Below are positions 15,008 through 23,521 of a stretch of 34,273 nt of DNA, one piece after another. Source of the stretch: a virus; IMG/VR virus record IMGVR_UViG_3300032607_000104, positions 1 to 34,273 of that record. The stretch is one strand, 5' to 3'. The position numbers and the translations under genes are program-made. Each line of letters starts with the position of its first letter. Position 1 is the first letter of the stretch. Under the pieces are notes generated by a model. It did no database searches. It had not been told where the DNA came from and was given only the letters and a program-made list of their open reading frames with translations.

Positions 15008-15035
15008 TCTATAGCGGAGGTACCCTTCTTGGCAA
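15008..15035 (-). promoter_or_regulatory. Predicted sigma70-type promoter P3 for the replication operon
   Basis: On the minus strand: -35 TTGCCA (15035-15030), 16-bp spacer, -10 TATAGA (15013-15008). It has the same TTGC start, 16-bp spacing and GCTATA core as P1 and P2. It overlaps the 3' end of the holin-like gene, whose TAG stop is part of the -10. The start would fall near 15001, giving a leader of about 18 nt with AAGGAGGAG. Confidence 0.6.
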
Positions 15036-15284
15036 GCCGCGTTGAATTCTGTCTGGTGTTCCTGTTAAAAGGTTCTCAACAATAACTGAAGAGGTTAGTC
15101 CTACAAAAGCTGAGGCAAGGACGTAGAAGATTAAATCCCAACCTATAGGCATAAGAACTAAACAAGCCACTGTGCTCATAGAGAGGGCGAGTAAGCCTCT
15201 CCATTTGCCTAAGGATATTAATAGTTCTTCTATGGCCGTTAATAGACAGGCCGTGGCCCAAGCTGCTACTAATAGTTCGGTCAT
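15009..15284 (-). CDS. Small membrane protein, holin candidate (91 aa)
   Basis: From the ATG at 15284 the protein has three hydrophobic segments (about 4-24, 30-47 and 49-70; LLVAAWATACLLTAI, LLALSMSTVACLVLMPIGW, LIFYVLASAFVGLTS). A short basic tail follows (DRIQRGLPRRVPPL), the usual shape of class I holins. It lies at the end of the tail module, where lysis genes are common, but no separate endolysin was found in the window; the tape measure carries cell-wall domains instead. An in-frame TTG at 15320 lies inside the preceding tail gene and is not preferred. Confidence 0.62.
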   Translation of the reverse strand: MTELLVAAWATACLLTAIEELLISLGKWRGLLALSMSTVACLVLMPIGWDLIFYVLASAFVGLTSSVIVENLLTGTPDRIQRGLPRRVPPL

Positions 15285-15294
15285 GGGCAGAAAC

Positions 15295-18200
15295 CTATCG
15301 CCTAAACAAAACCTTGTCAAGGTGGAAGACCCGGCCAGTTCCAGAAACGGAAGGGGTGCAAGTTACTTGAATTTTTGCAAAACCAATGCTGGTGTTAGCA
15401 AAACTAGCTCGTCCAATTATTGCTGTAGAAGCGGTATTAGCAAAGGTTTGTCCATATGAGAAAGTATTAGGTGTTATAGCGGTAATAACAACGCTTCCAT
15501 TAATAGCGTTATAGGCTGAATCTCCAATACCTACGTATAGTTCTTCACCAACTGAAAATCCGTGATTTCCTTGAGTAGTTATAGTAACCACGTTAGTTGC
15601 TACAGATACACTAATTAAGTTAACTGTTTTAGATCCTGGAGCAACTATGTTTAGGTATGCCCAACGATCTCCGCGGTTTAGTACTACGGTGTCTGTTTTT
15701 TCTCGTAAGAAGTTATAGGCTAAGTCGTACCACTTAAGAGTCATAACATAAGTTCCGTATGCGTCTTCGTTTTCTGGACGAATAGCTACCGAACCATAAT
15801 ATCCCTTTCCAGGTATTACTGAAATAAACTCTGTAATAGCTCCAAAGGTTCCTGAACCAGAGGCTTTTACCTTTGCGTAAGCAGCTCCTTGAACAAGTGT
15901 TTCATCAAAGATACTTCCTCTAGCGGCCGTTCTAACAAGAGTTGCTGAAACTCCAGACCAACCATAAGTACTGTTTTCAAATGATCCTGAGGGAGCAAGG
16001 TTATCTTCCACATCTGGAAAACCAATTAATGATGAGAATGGTTGAACAGCCCAAGTAGACCCGGAAGGCATAAAGCTATTTAACGTTGAGGTTAATCGTA
16101 CTTTCTTTTGTAAATAACGGTTTGCGTAGTAACTTTTACCGCTGCTAACCATAAGACTATTAGCAACAGACACTGTTTCTGCCGCATCTGATGGGTTTGT
16201 AAATACAGATGTTTGAGCACTTGCTGGGTCAATATACGGGGTAGACAATCTTCCATACTCTGCTTGAATACCATCTAAGAAAAATACTTTAGTTCCTGAT
16301 CCCGCATCAGACAGGGCAACGGTAATAGTAAACTGCGTTTCTGCCGCTACCGCAACTCTTTGAGTTTCAATACGCGTCCAAACGTTTGGAACAGTAATTC
16401 TAAAGTTACCGGACGTTTGCCCGTTTGTGCTAATTGAGTAAAGTCCTATTACTCCTTTTATGTAAGTAGATATTACTAAATCTTCCCCACCTAATGCTGC
16501 CCCCATAGGTAGTTTTACTACTGTAGACGCAGATCCACCTCCAGAAGCAGAAAGACTTAAAGAGGTAGTTCCGTATTTAAATTCAGAAGTACTTATAGAT
16601 AAAGTTGTGCCAGATGCCGCTGTCCATTTGTTTGCGTTGTCTAAAGAAGAAATAGAAACTAGGTTTACTTGGTTTCTACGTTCCCAAAAACAATCACTAG
16701 TTTTGTAATATTGGTTAGCGTTTGGATCATTTGGTATTGGAGCACCATTACCCTGGAAGTAATCAATAACTTCTGTTGATTCAGCTAATATTGCCCCATC
16801 AAAATAAAACACATCTCCGGCTACAGCATTATCTACATAGATAGATACTTTACACAGTGGGTTTCCGTAATCTGGGGTAGATACCGCAGCTACAGCAGAT
16901 ACTGATGTTCGAGTTGCACTACTAGTTAGTGTCAAAGGTTCGCTGTCTGCGTAATAAGGCTCAGATTTAAAGTATCTTCCATCAACGTCAGAAAGTACAT
17001 TAGTTTGTTCTTCTTCTGTTTGTGGGGAAGAGAATTCAATTCTTGCTTTAGCTACTTTTGCTGTTCCACTTGCGTATATAGCAAAATTATGCGGTGCTCC
17101 CGGAGTTACTGGAATCCAATCAGATATAAGGGCTACCCGGCCGTCAGATAATGCAGTAAGCTTTGCCACAGTGTTACCAAAAATAGCTGAATTTGCAGGA
17201 GCTGGAGTTACTTGAATTAACTCAGCGTTAAATGGTTCCCATCCAGTGGTATTTACATCAAAACCTGGATTTGGTACTAAGTTTTCTAAGTCTGTTCTAA
17301 TGTTTAGTTTAACAAGTCTTGGGTCTTCATATACAAGGGCGGGTAATTTACCACTAACGGTAATTTCACTAACAGGTAGCTCTCTAAATTGAAGCATATC
17401 TATTACGTACTTATCTGCTCCAGCAGTAGGGGTAATAACTAGTGTTGGTTTAGCGTATACGGCGTTGCTTGGAGCAACTAATCCGTCCTCTACTCCAGAA
17501 GAAGCAGATTTAAACTCTGACCAGTAACCGGTAGTAGCAGTTAAAGTTGGTCCAGAAACGCTTGTAGAAATAGAAACGCCCGCAACATCAAACCATTGAA
17601 TTTTTGCTACTGCACTAAACGTAGTTGTTATAGCTCTGATAAATCCTTTAAACATATACCTAGAGTTAGCTTTTACTGGAATACCATACAGTACTGCGCT
17701 AGCGGTAGCTGAAGGGCAACGCAAAGTAATATCGCTGGTACTTGTAGCGGTTACTACGCCTAAAGAAATTTGACGTAGCGGGTAGTCCCTATTAAAAAGA
17801 ACAGGTGTTGGAGGAGTTAACCCAACTCCCAAAGTAGATAGAGTGTCTGCGTAAGTACACACCGCAACAGTTCCGTTAGTTGCTGCCCAACGCCCAACAG
17901 ACTCTTCAAATGAAGAATCGTTATAGTCTAAAAATAGATTATTTCCATATGAAATTCCACTATCCCAGTGAGTTAGGGCGGTAGTGTAGGTTGTTATACC
18001 AGCACTAGTTCCTTTAGCAGAGTTTACAAAGTTTCCTGTTTTGTACAGGGATCTGTGATAAGTATCGCCAAGAGCAGGCTCATAAATAAACCCTAGATCA
18101 GTAATTTTATTCTTTAATAAGTTAGAAGGAATTTTATAGGCATCAAAAGAGTTGTATAGGAGCTCAGCTTGAGCTTTTATCTTGTCATACTCTAAACCGT

Positions 18201-18723
18201 AAGCATCAAGAACTTCGGTTAATTCATTTTCGTTGTACTCACCTGTTGCATCTCCAACGCCTGCAACTTCATTTAGCCAAGCTGCTGGAAGCCAATTTTT
18301 AAAGTAACGTTGAGTTCTATTTGGGATAATTGTGTTTACCTTAGAGGTTCCGCAGTTAATCCAACCACTTAAAGTACTAAAAATCCAAAGAGTGTAAGTA
18401 ACCTCTCTATTTGCTTGAGAAAGATCAGAAGCAGTATCTATGTAGCTTGTTAGGTAAGCTCCAGTACTGCCTGATTCAATGACTTCTCCTGAATAAGCCC
18501 CATCTGGAGTACCAGTAAAAGTTTTTGTTAAACGCCAATGAGTAAGTGTTTCACCTAAAGCAATAGATGCGGGGTTTGCTGTAACAGCTTTCCAACGAAG
18601 AGAAATTACGCCATAGTCGTAAGCCCAAGCAGTAATCTGGGAAGAGTAAAAGAGACGATCAGCGTCGCTTTGACCGTACTTAAAACTGGGATCGCCATAA
18701 ATCCCAAATGCATATTTTGCCAT
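15295..18723 (-). CDS. Tail protein with P2 gpI-like domain and repeated carbohydrate-binding modules
   Basis: The 1142-aa protein has an N-terminal beta domain (1-130), then RTQRYFKNWLPAAWL...LTEVLDAYGLEYDKIKAQAELLYNSFDAYKIP (136-199) and LLKNKITDLGFIYEPALGDTYHRSLYKTG, resembling gpI-type baseplate proteins. Four repeating jelly-roll-like modules follow, each opening with Asn-Leu and a G/K-x-W core. They start at about 262, 482, 687 and 907 (for example NLVPNPGFDVNTTGW and NLAPSGSFENSTYGW), about 205-220 residues apart. Such modules usually bind cell-surface glycans, so this is a probable host-recognition protein. SD AGGGG precedes the ATG. Confidence 0.75.
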   Translation of the reverse strand: MAKYAFGIYGDPSFKYGQSDADRLFYSSQITAWAYDYGVISLRWKAVTANPASIALGETLTHWRLTKTFTGTPDGAYSGEVIESGSTGAYLTSYIDTASDLSQANREVTYTLWIFSTLSGWINCGTSKVNTIIPNRTQRYFKNWLPAAWLNEVAGVGDATGEYNENELTEVLDAYGLEYDKIKAQAELLYNSFDAYKIPSNLLKNKITDLGFIYEPALGDTYHRSLYKTGNFVNSAKGTSAGITTYTTALTHWDSGISYGNNLFLDYNDSSFEESVGRWAATNGTVAVCTYADTLSTLGVGLTPPTPVLFNRDYPLRQISLGVVTATSTSDITLRCPSATASAVLYGIPVKANSRYMFKGFIRAITTTFSAVAKIQWFDVAGVSISTSVSGPTLTATTGYWSEFKSASSGVEDGLVAPSNAVYAKPTLVITPTAGADKYVIDMLQFRELPVSEITVSGKLPALVYEDPRLVKLNIRTDLENLVPNPGFDVNTTGWEPFNAELIQVTPAPANSAIFGNTVAKLTALSDGRVALISDWIPVTPGAPHNFAIYASGTAKVAKARIEFSSPQTEEEQTNVLSDVDGRYFKSEPYYADSEPLTLTSSATRTSVSAVAAVSTPDYGNPLCKVSIYVDNAVAGDVFYFDGAILAESTEVIDYFQGNGAPIPNDPNANQYYKTSDCFWERRNQVNLVSISSLDNANKWTAASGTTLSISTSEFKYGTTSLSLSASGGGSASTVVKLPMGAALGGEDLVISTYIKGVIGLYSISTNGQTSGNFRITVPNVWTRIETQRVAVAAETQFTITVALSDAGSGTKVFFLDGIQAEYGRLSTPYIDPASAQTSVFTNPSDAAETVSVANSLMVSSGKSYYANRYLQKKVRLTSTLNSFMPSGSTWAVQPFSSLIGFPDVEDNLAPSGSFENSTYGWSGVSATLVRTAARGSIFDETLVQGAAYAKVKASGSGTFGAITEFISVIPGKGYYGSVAIRPENEDAYGTYVMTLKWYDLAYNFLREKTDTVVLNRGDRWAYLNIVAPGSKTVNLISVSVATNVVTITTQGNHGFSVGEELYVGIGDSAYNAINGSVVITAITPNTFSYGQTFANTASTAIIGRASFANTSIGFAKIQVTCTPSVSGTGRVFHLDKVLFRR

Positions 18724-18740
18724 ATTTTGCCCCTGTTAAG

Positions 18741-19262
18741 TTACATGCCAGCTAATAAGAATGGATTAAATCTGTTTCCTTTTGCGATTGTTTCAATAGC
18801 TGTTAAAACTGTTGTTAAAGAAGTGTATGCGGTTCCTCCAACGTATAGGACCTCTGAAGTACCTACTTTTGGCAGACCATCAAAATCTACATTAAATTGA
18901 AGAGTGTTTGCGGCATTTCTTGTTTCTACAAGGTTTGTGGTGCCAGCAGTTGTTTTAGCGGTAAGGCCAACTATGCCAGAAGCAGGAGAAATAACATCTC
19001 CAGATTTTTTAAAATAAGGTGCAGCAGCTACTCCAGTAACTAAGCCCGCCTCAATGTTAGCTAGTCGAAGAGACAAAGATGCCCAAGTACCTGTTTGAAC
19101 AAAAGTACCTAAATAACTAGAAGCTAAAAGAGTGGTTCCTAGAGAAACTTCTAAAGCACGTGTTTCGTCTTGAAGGACGTTTACGTGGTCAGCAAATACT
19201 GTGTCTACAAGGTCTACCTTTGGGGTAAAGGACCGGATCGACGAAGGATACTGTGCAGCCAT
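18741..19262 (-). CDS. Minor tail/fiber-associated protein (173 aa)
   Basis: The sequence starts MAAQYPSSIRSFTPKVDLVDTVFADHVNVLQDETRALE, a helical leader with alternating charge that looks like a trimerising stalk. A Gly/Thr/Ala-rich beta stretch follows (LTAKTTAGTTNLVETRNAANTLQFNVD), similar to shaft repeats of phage fibers. It lies between baseplate J and the large receptor-binding-like protein. The exact family is not recognised; a short fiber or a fiber base is the likely role. Confidence 0.6.
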   Translation of the reverse strand: MAAQYPSSIRSFTPKVDLVDTVFADHVNVLQDETRALEVSLGTTLLASSYLGTFVQTGTWASLSLRLANIEAGLVTGVAAAPYFKKSGDVISPASGIVGLTAKTTAGTTNLVETRNAANTLQFNVDFDGLPKVGTSEVLYVGGTAYTSLTTVLTAIETIAKGNRFNPFLLAGM

Positions 19263-19314
19263 TTCTCACCTATTCTATTCTCTTGGGTTATTCTCTAAGA
19301 CTTTAGATCTACTG

Positions 19315-20871
19315 TCATGACAAACCGCCAGTTACGTTAATAATTAAGTTTGCAGTCTGCAATACTGGTATTTGACCACTAGTTAATTGAACACCTGCTG
19401 TAGAAGCTGAGCTTGAGTTGTCAGTGTTTAACTTAGCAATTACTAAGGATGCAACACCTTCTACACCCGCAGCTTTAGCCATAACTGCTGAATACGCAAC
19501 AAGTTGTCCAAAGCCAACACTTTCGTAGGCAAACAAACCACCTGGGTTTAAGAATACATCTATAATTTCTTGTTCAATATCCACGTTGTTATACGCTGGA
19601 TTTGCGGTAACTGTTAAAGTTACGTAAAAGTCTACATATGAAGGTGGTTGAACAGTTACAGTAGTTCCTACAGGTATCTTGTCAACTAAATACGCTGATA
19701 CGGCAGTTGATACGTCAGTCCAATTTAAAGTAGCAGATCCGCTAACAATTCCAGGAGTTACTGAGTCATCATTTTGACTTTGTAAATAAAGGGTTACTGC
19801 GCTGTACACTGCGGCTACAGCTTTTGTTCTTCCAACTCCGGGCACTTGCGAAGCTAGTGCAGAGTAGTCAGCAGTAGTTACAGCTCTACGACGAGTAGTA
19901 ATTGCGCTTTTAACTTTTGAACGTATTTGATCATTATCGTCTCCGTCTGCTCCACCAAAAGCGGCTGAAGGGTTAGAAACAGCTAGGTACCCAATTGCTT
20001 CGGGAACGATGTTTCCAGGAATAAAAGTAATTTCTTCAACAGTTCCTGAGTTTAGATTTCCAGCTGCTCCAGCGCTAATTCTATACAAAGCACTAATTAC
20101 TTGGTTTGCTGGTGGAATAGCCCCGTTAATTCCATCACCAAACTCTAAAGAAACGTTTCCGTCCTCATCTACATTTGTTGTAAAGACTAATTGATTTGGT
20201 CCAGCTTCAGTTAAAGAGTCTACATAACTCCATGGAGTAAACGCAACACCTTGTCCAACATAAACAACAACGGATTTATCAACAATATTAACATCAATTA
20301 AATCTATAATTTGTTGAGCTGTTCCGTCAGAAACACCCAGGTTCACCGGCAAAGGTTTATTTGTAGTTGGGCTAATTAAATCAGGACGGTCTGTGTTAAC
20401 TGTCTTTCCTTCTTGACAGGCTAGAGTTACAGTATCTCCAGCAGCTAACTGTGTAGCGCTAGCAGTAGTTTCAAAGTAAACTTCTGTAAAATCTCCGTAA
20501 AGCAAAGTTGCAAGCACCTGTGTTCCTACAGGAATGTCAATTGCCTCATCGCTAATGTTTTCAAATACTACGTTTAAACGGGCAGGTGTAGGTCCAGAAA
20601 CTCTGTACCCGTATAATTTGCCAAGGTCAATTAGCGTTTTTCTACGAGCAGCGGTGTCTACAGTAAGTTCGTTGGCTACTCGATCGATGTAATAGGACAT
20701 AATGTCGCCCATATAAGCAAAAGATTCTAAAAGAGTTGTACCTAGGTCGCTTGGGTCATCGGCAGTCCAAGCGTAGTTTGTTCTAACATTTACTAGGCTT
20801 GTTAGGTCTTCTAACAGAGCTTGATAGTCTCTAGACGTATAGTCTATTTGTGAGGGTACTTCATTAGCCAT
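19315..20871 (-). CDS. Baseplate J-like protein (T4 gp6 / P2 gpJ family)
   Basis: This 518-aa wedge protein begins with an IDYTSRDYQALLEDL N-terminus and contains the characteristic TTLLESFAYMGDIMSYYIDRVANEL segment (about 46-70), VSGPTPARLNVVFEN, DIPVGTQVLA, and a C-terminal part with AAFGGADGDDNDQIRSKVKSAITTRRRAVTTADYSALASQVPGV, typical of baseplate J. It should form the ring of the contractile-tail baseplate together with gp25 (directly upstream) and the P2 gpI-like protein. Confidence 0.9.
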   Translation of the reverse strand: MANEVPSQIDYTSRDYQALLEDLTSLVNVRTNYAWTADDPSDLGTTLLESFAYMGDIMSYYIDRVANELTVDTAARRKTLIDLGKLYGYRVSGPTPARLNVVFENISDEAIDIPVGTQVLATLLYGDFTEVYFETTASATQLAAGDTVTLACQEGKTVNTDRPDLISPTTNKPLPVNLGVSDGTAQQIIDLIDVNIVDKSVVVYVGQGVAFTPWSYVDSLTEAGPNQLVFTTNVDEDGNVSLEFGDGINGAIPPANQVISALYRISAGAAGNLNSGTVEEITFIPGNIVPEAIGYLAVSNPSAAFGGADGDDNDQIRSKVKSAITTRRRAVTTADYSALASQVPGVGRTKAVAAVYSAVTLYLQSQNDDSVTPGIVSGSATLNWTDVSTAVSAYLVDKIPVGTTVTVQPPSYVDFYVTLTVTANPAYNNVDIEQEIIDVFLNPGGLFAYESVGFGQLVAYSAVMAKAAGVEGVASLVIAKLNTDNSSSASTAGVQLTSGQIPVLQTANLIINVTGGLS

Positions 20872-20877
20872 TTTTCA

Positions 20878-21264
20878 TCACCTCGTAGTAGTCGCGTCTG
20901 GATTTAAAGTAGTGCTAACAATAGTAATGCTGTCTTCAATAAAGTCAGGAAGAGTTACGTTAAGTTCAACAGTAACTGCACCCGTATCTAAAAACCCTAC
21001 TATATTAATAGCATTAACGGTTAAGTTTGGAATCCACTTAGAAATTGCTGAACGGATTGCATCATTAATTGCTTTTTCAACGTTTCCTTGGTTTTCAAAC
21101 ATAGCTATTGCAACATTTGTGCCGTAAGTAGGGCGCATAGGTCGCTCACCTACAGCAGTAGAAAGCAAAGTTAAGACTTTATCTTGATAGATTTTTTTTT
21201 GGTCAGTTGTACTAGTTGTTTTACCAAATGGATCTAAAGTAAAGGGATACGATATTGCTTTCAT
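20878..21264 (-). CDS. Baseplate wedge protein gp25-like
   Basis: From the ATG at 21264, chosen because it overlaps the upstream stop (ATGA) and has AGGAG upstream, the protein is 128 aa. It has KKIYQDKVLTLLSTAVGERPMRPTYGTNVAIAMFEN, the signature of the GPW/gp25 family, followed by VEKAINDAIRSAISKWIPNLTVNAI and a beta-strand C-terminus. Gp25 joins the baseplate to the tail sheath. An alternative ATG at 21282 lacks a ribosome site. Confidence 0.9.
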   Translation of the reverse strand: MKAISYPFTLDPFGKTTSTTDQKKIYQDKVLTLLSTAVGERPMRPTYGTNVAIAMFENQGNVEKAINDAIRSAISKWIPNLTVNAINIVGFLDTGAVTVELNVTLPDFIEDSITIVSTTLNPDATTTR

Positions 21265-21818
21265 CCTTGTACTCCTATCCATACTGGTTCTTCAAGTAGT
21301 CCCGCAACAAACATAATCCACACACGTTGGCCTTTATTTGGCACATACCGGTGTGGGGTGTGTTCATCCGTGCTGGTCTCGTCGTTAAACATTGCTGTTT
21401 TAGCGTCTGACCCATTCCATTTTTTTATGGCGTTTACCACAATTTTATGGGGGTGTTTAAGGGTACCAGCACCTGATTTTGCTACTACGGTTAACGCTGG
21501 CACAGTTACTGAAACCGGGTGGGTGTGGGCTGGAGATCCCCCAGAACTAGCAGTGCCGGAAGCAGAAACTGAAGTTGTTGTTAGTAGTGCGGCAATCTCT
21601 GAAGCTAGGTGTTCTTTATGGTCAGGGTGGTTTGCGTTATGAGTAATAGGCAAGACGGCTCTAGCCCAATCAGTAACCTCTTGACCAGTAACTGTAACTT
21701 GGACTTTAATTCTTCCCTTTTTTAATGGGTCGTTAATCTCTTTAACTATGCCCTCATATATACCAAAAAATCTTGTTCTTCCTTGAGGATCCTGCATATA
21801 GTCGGCGTCTGTAATCAT
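21261..21818 (-). CDS. Baseplate spike / OB-fold protein (gpV/gp5-like)
   Basis: The N-terminus FFGIYEGIVKEINDPLKKGRIKVQV and the C-terminus VPNKGQRVWIMFVAGLLEEPVWIGVQG form the two halves of the OB fold found at the start of gp5/VgrG/gpV spikes. Between them lies a long Ser/Gly/His-rich insert (about 76-125) with AHTHPV and LKHPHK. The protein (185 aa) lacks a lysozyme or long beta-helix. It is encoded next to the split hub, as expected for the tip at the centre of the baseplate. Confidence 0.8.
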   Translation of the reverse strand: MITDADYMQDPQGRTRFFGIYEGIVKEINDPLKKGRIKVQVTVTGQEVTDWARAVLPITHNANHPDHKEHLASEIAALLTTTSVSASGTASSGGSPAHTHPVSVTVPALTVVAKSGAGTLKHPHKIVVNAIKKWNGSDAKTAMFNDETSTDEHTPHRYVPNKGQRVWIMFVAGLLEEPVWIGVQG

Positions 21819-22405
21819 TTAGCCTTCCAAGTCACTTGTCTAGCTACTTGTGAAAAATCGGGCACTTCATTTTTGTAGATATTTGGAGAATACGTTGTTG
21901 CAAGAGGTCTGGCATTAGCGCCGGGAATATTCTTAGCTGACTTAGTATTCTTTACTCCAAGATTAGTCTTTCCATTGTTTACCCCAATAGGGTAGCTGTT
22001 TAATTTAGACCCTTTTGGTTTCAAAGATTGTTTTGAGAGCTCAGACTCAAAGTCTCTTTTTCCTAAGTTTTTTCCAACAGAGGGGTCAGCTCCACCTAAA
22101 GAATCTGTTCCGACTAATACTTCCATTTGATAAGTATAGCTTCCTCCGGCAAATAGATGAGTAACTGATAGCACGGTCCAGTACCCGGACATATTTTGAT
22201 CTAAGTTATCTAAGTAAATAGACTCTCCAACGCTTACGTCAGCGTCCCCCATCAAAGTAGCAACACCCCTGTAGTTATATCTATCGGCTTCTGCTAAATC
22301 CTGAGCAATAAACTTTGCGTCTAATATGGTTGTAGCTACCTCAAAAGGCAAATGTTTTACAAATTTTGCTTTTTGTGAGGTTTTACTGTGAGGGCTCTTT
22401 GTCAT
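21815..22405 (-). CDS. Tail hub protein, C-terminal half (gpD/gp27-like, split)
   Basis: The segment YRGVATLMGDADVSVGESIYLDNL followed by GYWTVLSVTHLFAGGSYTYQMEVLVGTDS (about residues 45-100) corresponds to the last part of gpD/gp27-like hub proteins, here encoded alone. A basic, low-complexity tail follows. Its ATG overlaps the stop of the preceding hub gene by 4 bp, so both pieces are probably made together and assemble into one hub. Confidence 0.65.
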   Translation of the reverse strand: MTKSPHSKTSQKAKFVKHLPFEVATTILDAKFIAQDLAEADRYNYRGVATLMGDADVSVGESIYLDNLDQNMSGYWTVLSVTHLFAGGSYTYQMEVLVGTDSLGGADPSVGKNLGKRDFESELSKQSLKPKGSKLNSYPIGVNNGKTNLGVKNTKSAKNIPGANARPLATTYSPNIYKNEVPDFSQVARQVTWKAK

Positions 22406-23238
22406 TTCTTTAAAAATTTCTTACTAGGGGTCACAACACCTTTAGTTTTCTTTTTAGCAGGTTGAATCTTATGCTTAGTTGCAATAGTTTTATTGTTGGT
22501 TGAGTGTAGGCCCCCTACTACCCTATCTACGGTAGCTCCAGCCATATCCGGGGCCTCATCAGATATCTCAGGGGTAAATTCTACAATAGTTCCCATAGAA
22601 GCAATAGTACGAACAGTAGGTGCCGCAGTTTCTTTAAAAAAGTAAGGCGCTCTACCAGCACTAGCTGAACTTAACTTGTCTTTTGACATAAAGTAGACAG
22701 TGGTTCCAGTAATCTTTAATCCAAAGCCAGTTTGTTTAGCTAATCTTCGTAATAATTGCCAATCACTTTGCCCAGCTTGAGAAATACTTGAAAATACTCT
22801 GGGGTGACGTTGAGTAACTGCTTTTAGTCCGTATTGCTTACAGACTTTTTCAACAATTTGATCTGCGGTTACTTTTTTATAAATTTTTTGTCTAGTTGTC
22901 TTTAAAAGATAGGTTGCAGCAATACACACAATTGTGGTGGTGTTCTCAGCCACAGTAGACGGGATAATTTTGTGCACGTAGCCAACCCAAGTTTTTGTAG
23001 ATCCTCCACCAGAGTAATCAAATTTAACGGGGTCCCCTGACCCAATAAAATTTAAGGTTTCTTCTATTTTTCCAGCGTATTTTATAGTAAGAACGTCGTG
23101 AGAGTTAAATTTTTGATCTAATCTAGCCGTTAAAAAAACTAAACTAAAAGATGGGCTTAAAGGAAATGTTACGGACCTAGAAGGAAAGCGCTCTAATGGC
23201 GTCTTAACTAAGTTCTTTTTAGACAGGGCTGTAGCCAT
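22402..23238 (-). CDS. Tail hub protein, N-terminal half (gpD/gp27-like, split)
   Basis: This 278-aa protein has DVLTIKYAGKIEETLNFIGSGDPVKFDYSGGG...WVGYVHKIIPS, then the ADQIVEKVCKQYGLKAV segment and SQAGQSDWQLLRRLAKQTGFGLKITGTTVYFMSKD. This is the standard order of XkdQ/gpD-type hubs up to the middle of the protein, where the gene ends with a Lys-rich tail (KHKIQPAKKKTKGV). The rest lies in the next gene. SD AGGAG precedes the ATG. Confidence 0.8.
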   Translation of the reverse strand: MATALSKKNLVKTPLERFPSRSVTFPLSPSFSLVFLTARLDQKFNSHDVLTIKYAGKIEETLNFIGSGDPVKFDYSGGGSTKTWVGYVHKIIPSTVAENTTTIVCIAATYLLKTTRQKIYKKVTADQIVEKVCKQYGLKAVTQRHPRVFSSISQAGQSDWQLLRRLAKQTGFGLKITGTTVYFMSKDKLSSASAGRAPYFFKETAAPTVRTIASMGTIVEFTPEISDEAPDMAGATVDRVVGGLHSTNNKTIATKHKIQPAKKKTKGVVTPSKKFLKK

Positions 23239-23239
23239 G

Positions 23240-23521
23240 TTAACTCCTAGGAACTCTAATAATAGTTCCAGGCTCTATTTCTAAAGCGTCTGGAAGACCA
23301 GGGTTTATATCTAATATCTGCCACCACAAATTAGAGTCTCTTAAATAAACTGCAGCTAAGTAATCTAATCTATCTCCATCTACCCAGGTGTAGTCAATAT
23401 AGCTAATAAGTCTAGATTCTGGGAATGCTCGGTATACCGTCCAGGCGTAAGCCCCGGTAGTCTTGTTTTTTATTTGTTGAGCGTCCCCGTCGTCGTAGCG
23501 AGAGTCTCTATATACGGCCAT
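23240..23521 (-). CDS. LysM / gp53-like baseplate protein
   Basis: This 93-aa protein contains SYIDYTWVDGDRLDYLAAVYLRDSNLWWQILDINPGLPDALEIEPGTIIRVPRS. The D-x-L-x-x-L-A...Y-x-x-x-x-x-W-W...I-N-P...G-x-x-I-x-V-P pattern is that of tail LysM/gpX and the T4 gp53 wedge protein. It lies at the expected position between the hub gene and the tape-measure-adjacent tail gene. Its ATG is in a TAATG junction. Confidence 0.85.
   Translation of the reverse strand: MAVYRDSRYDDGDAQQIKNKTTGAYAWTVYRAFPESRLISYIDYTWVDGDRLDYLAAVYLRDSNLWWQILDINPGLPDALEIEPGTIIRVPRS

Noticed and set aside
15285-15320. TTG start of the holin-like gene at 15320
   Set aside because: It overlaps the end of the preceding tail gene and has no supporting signal.
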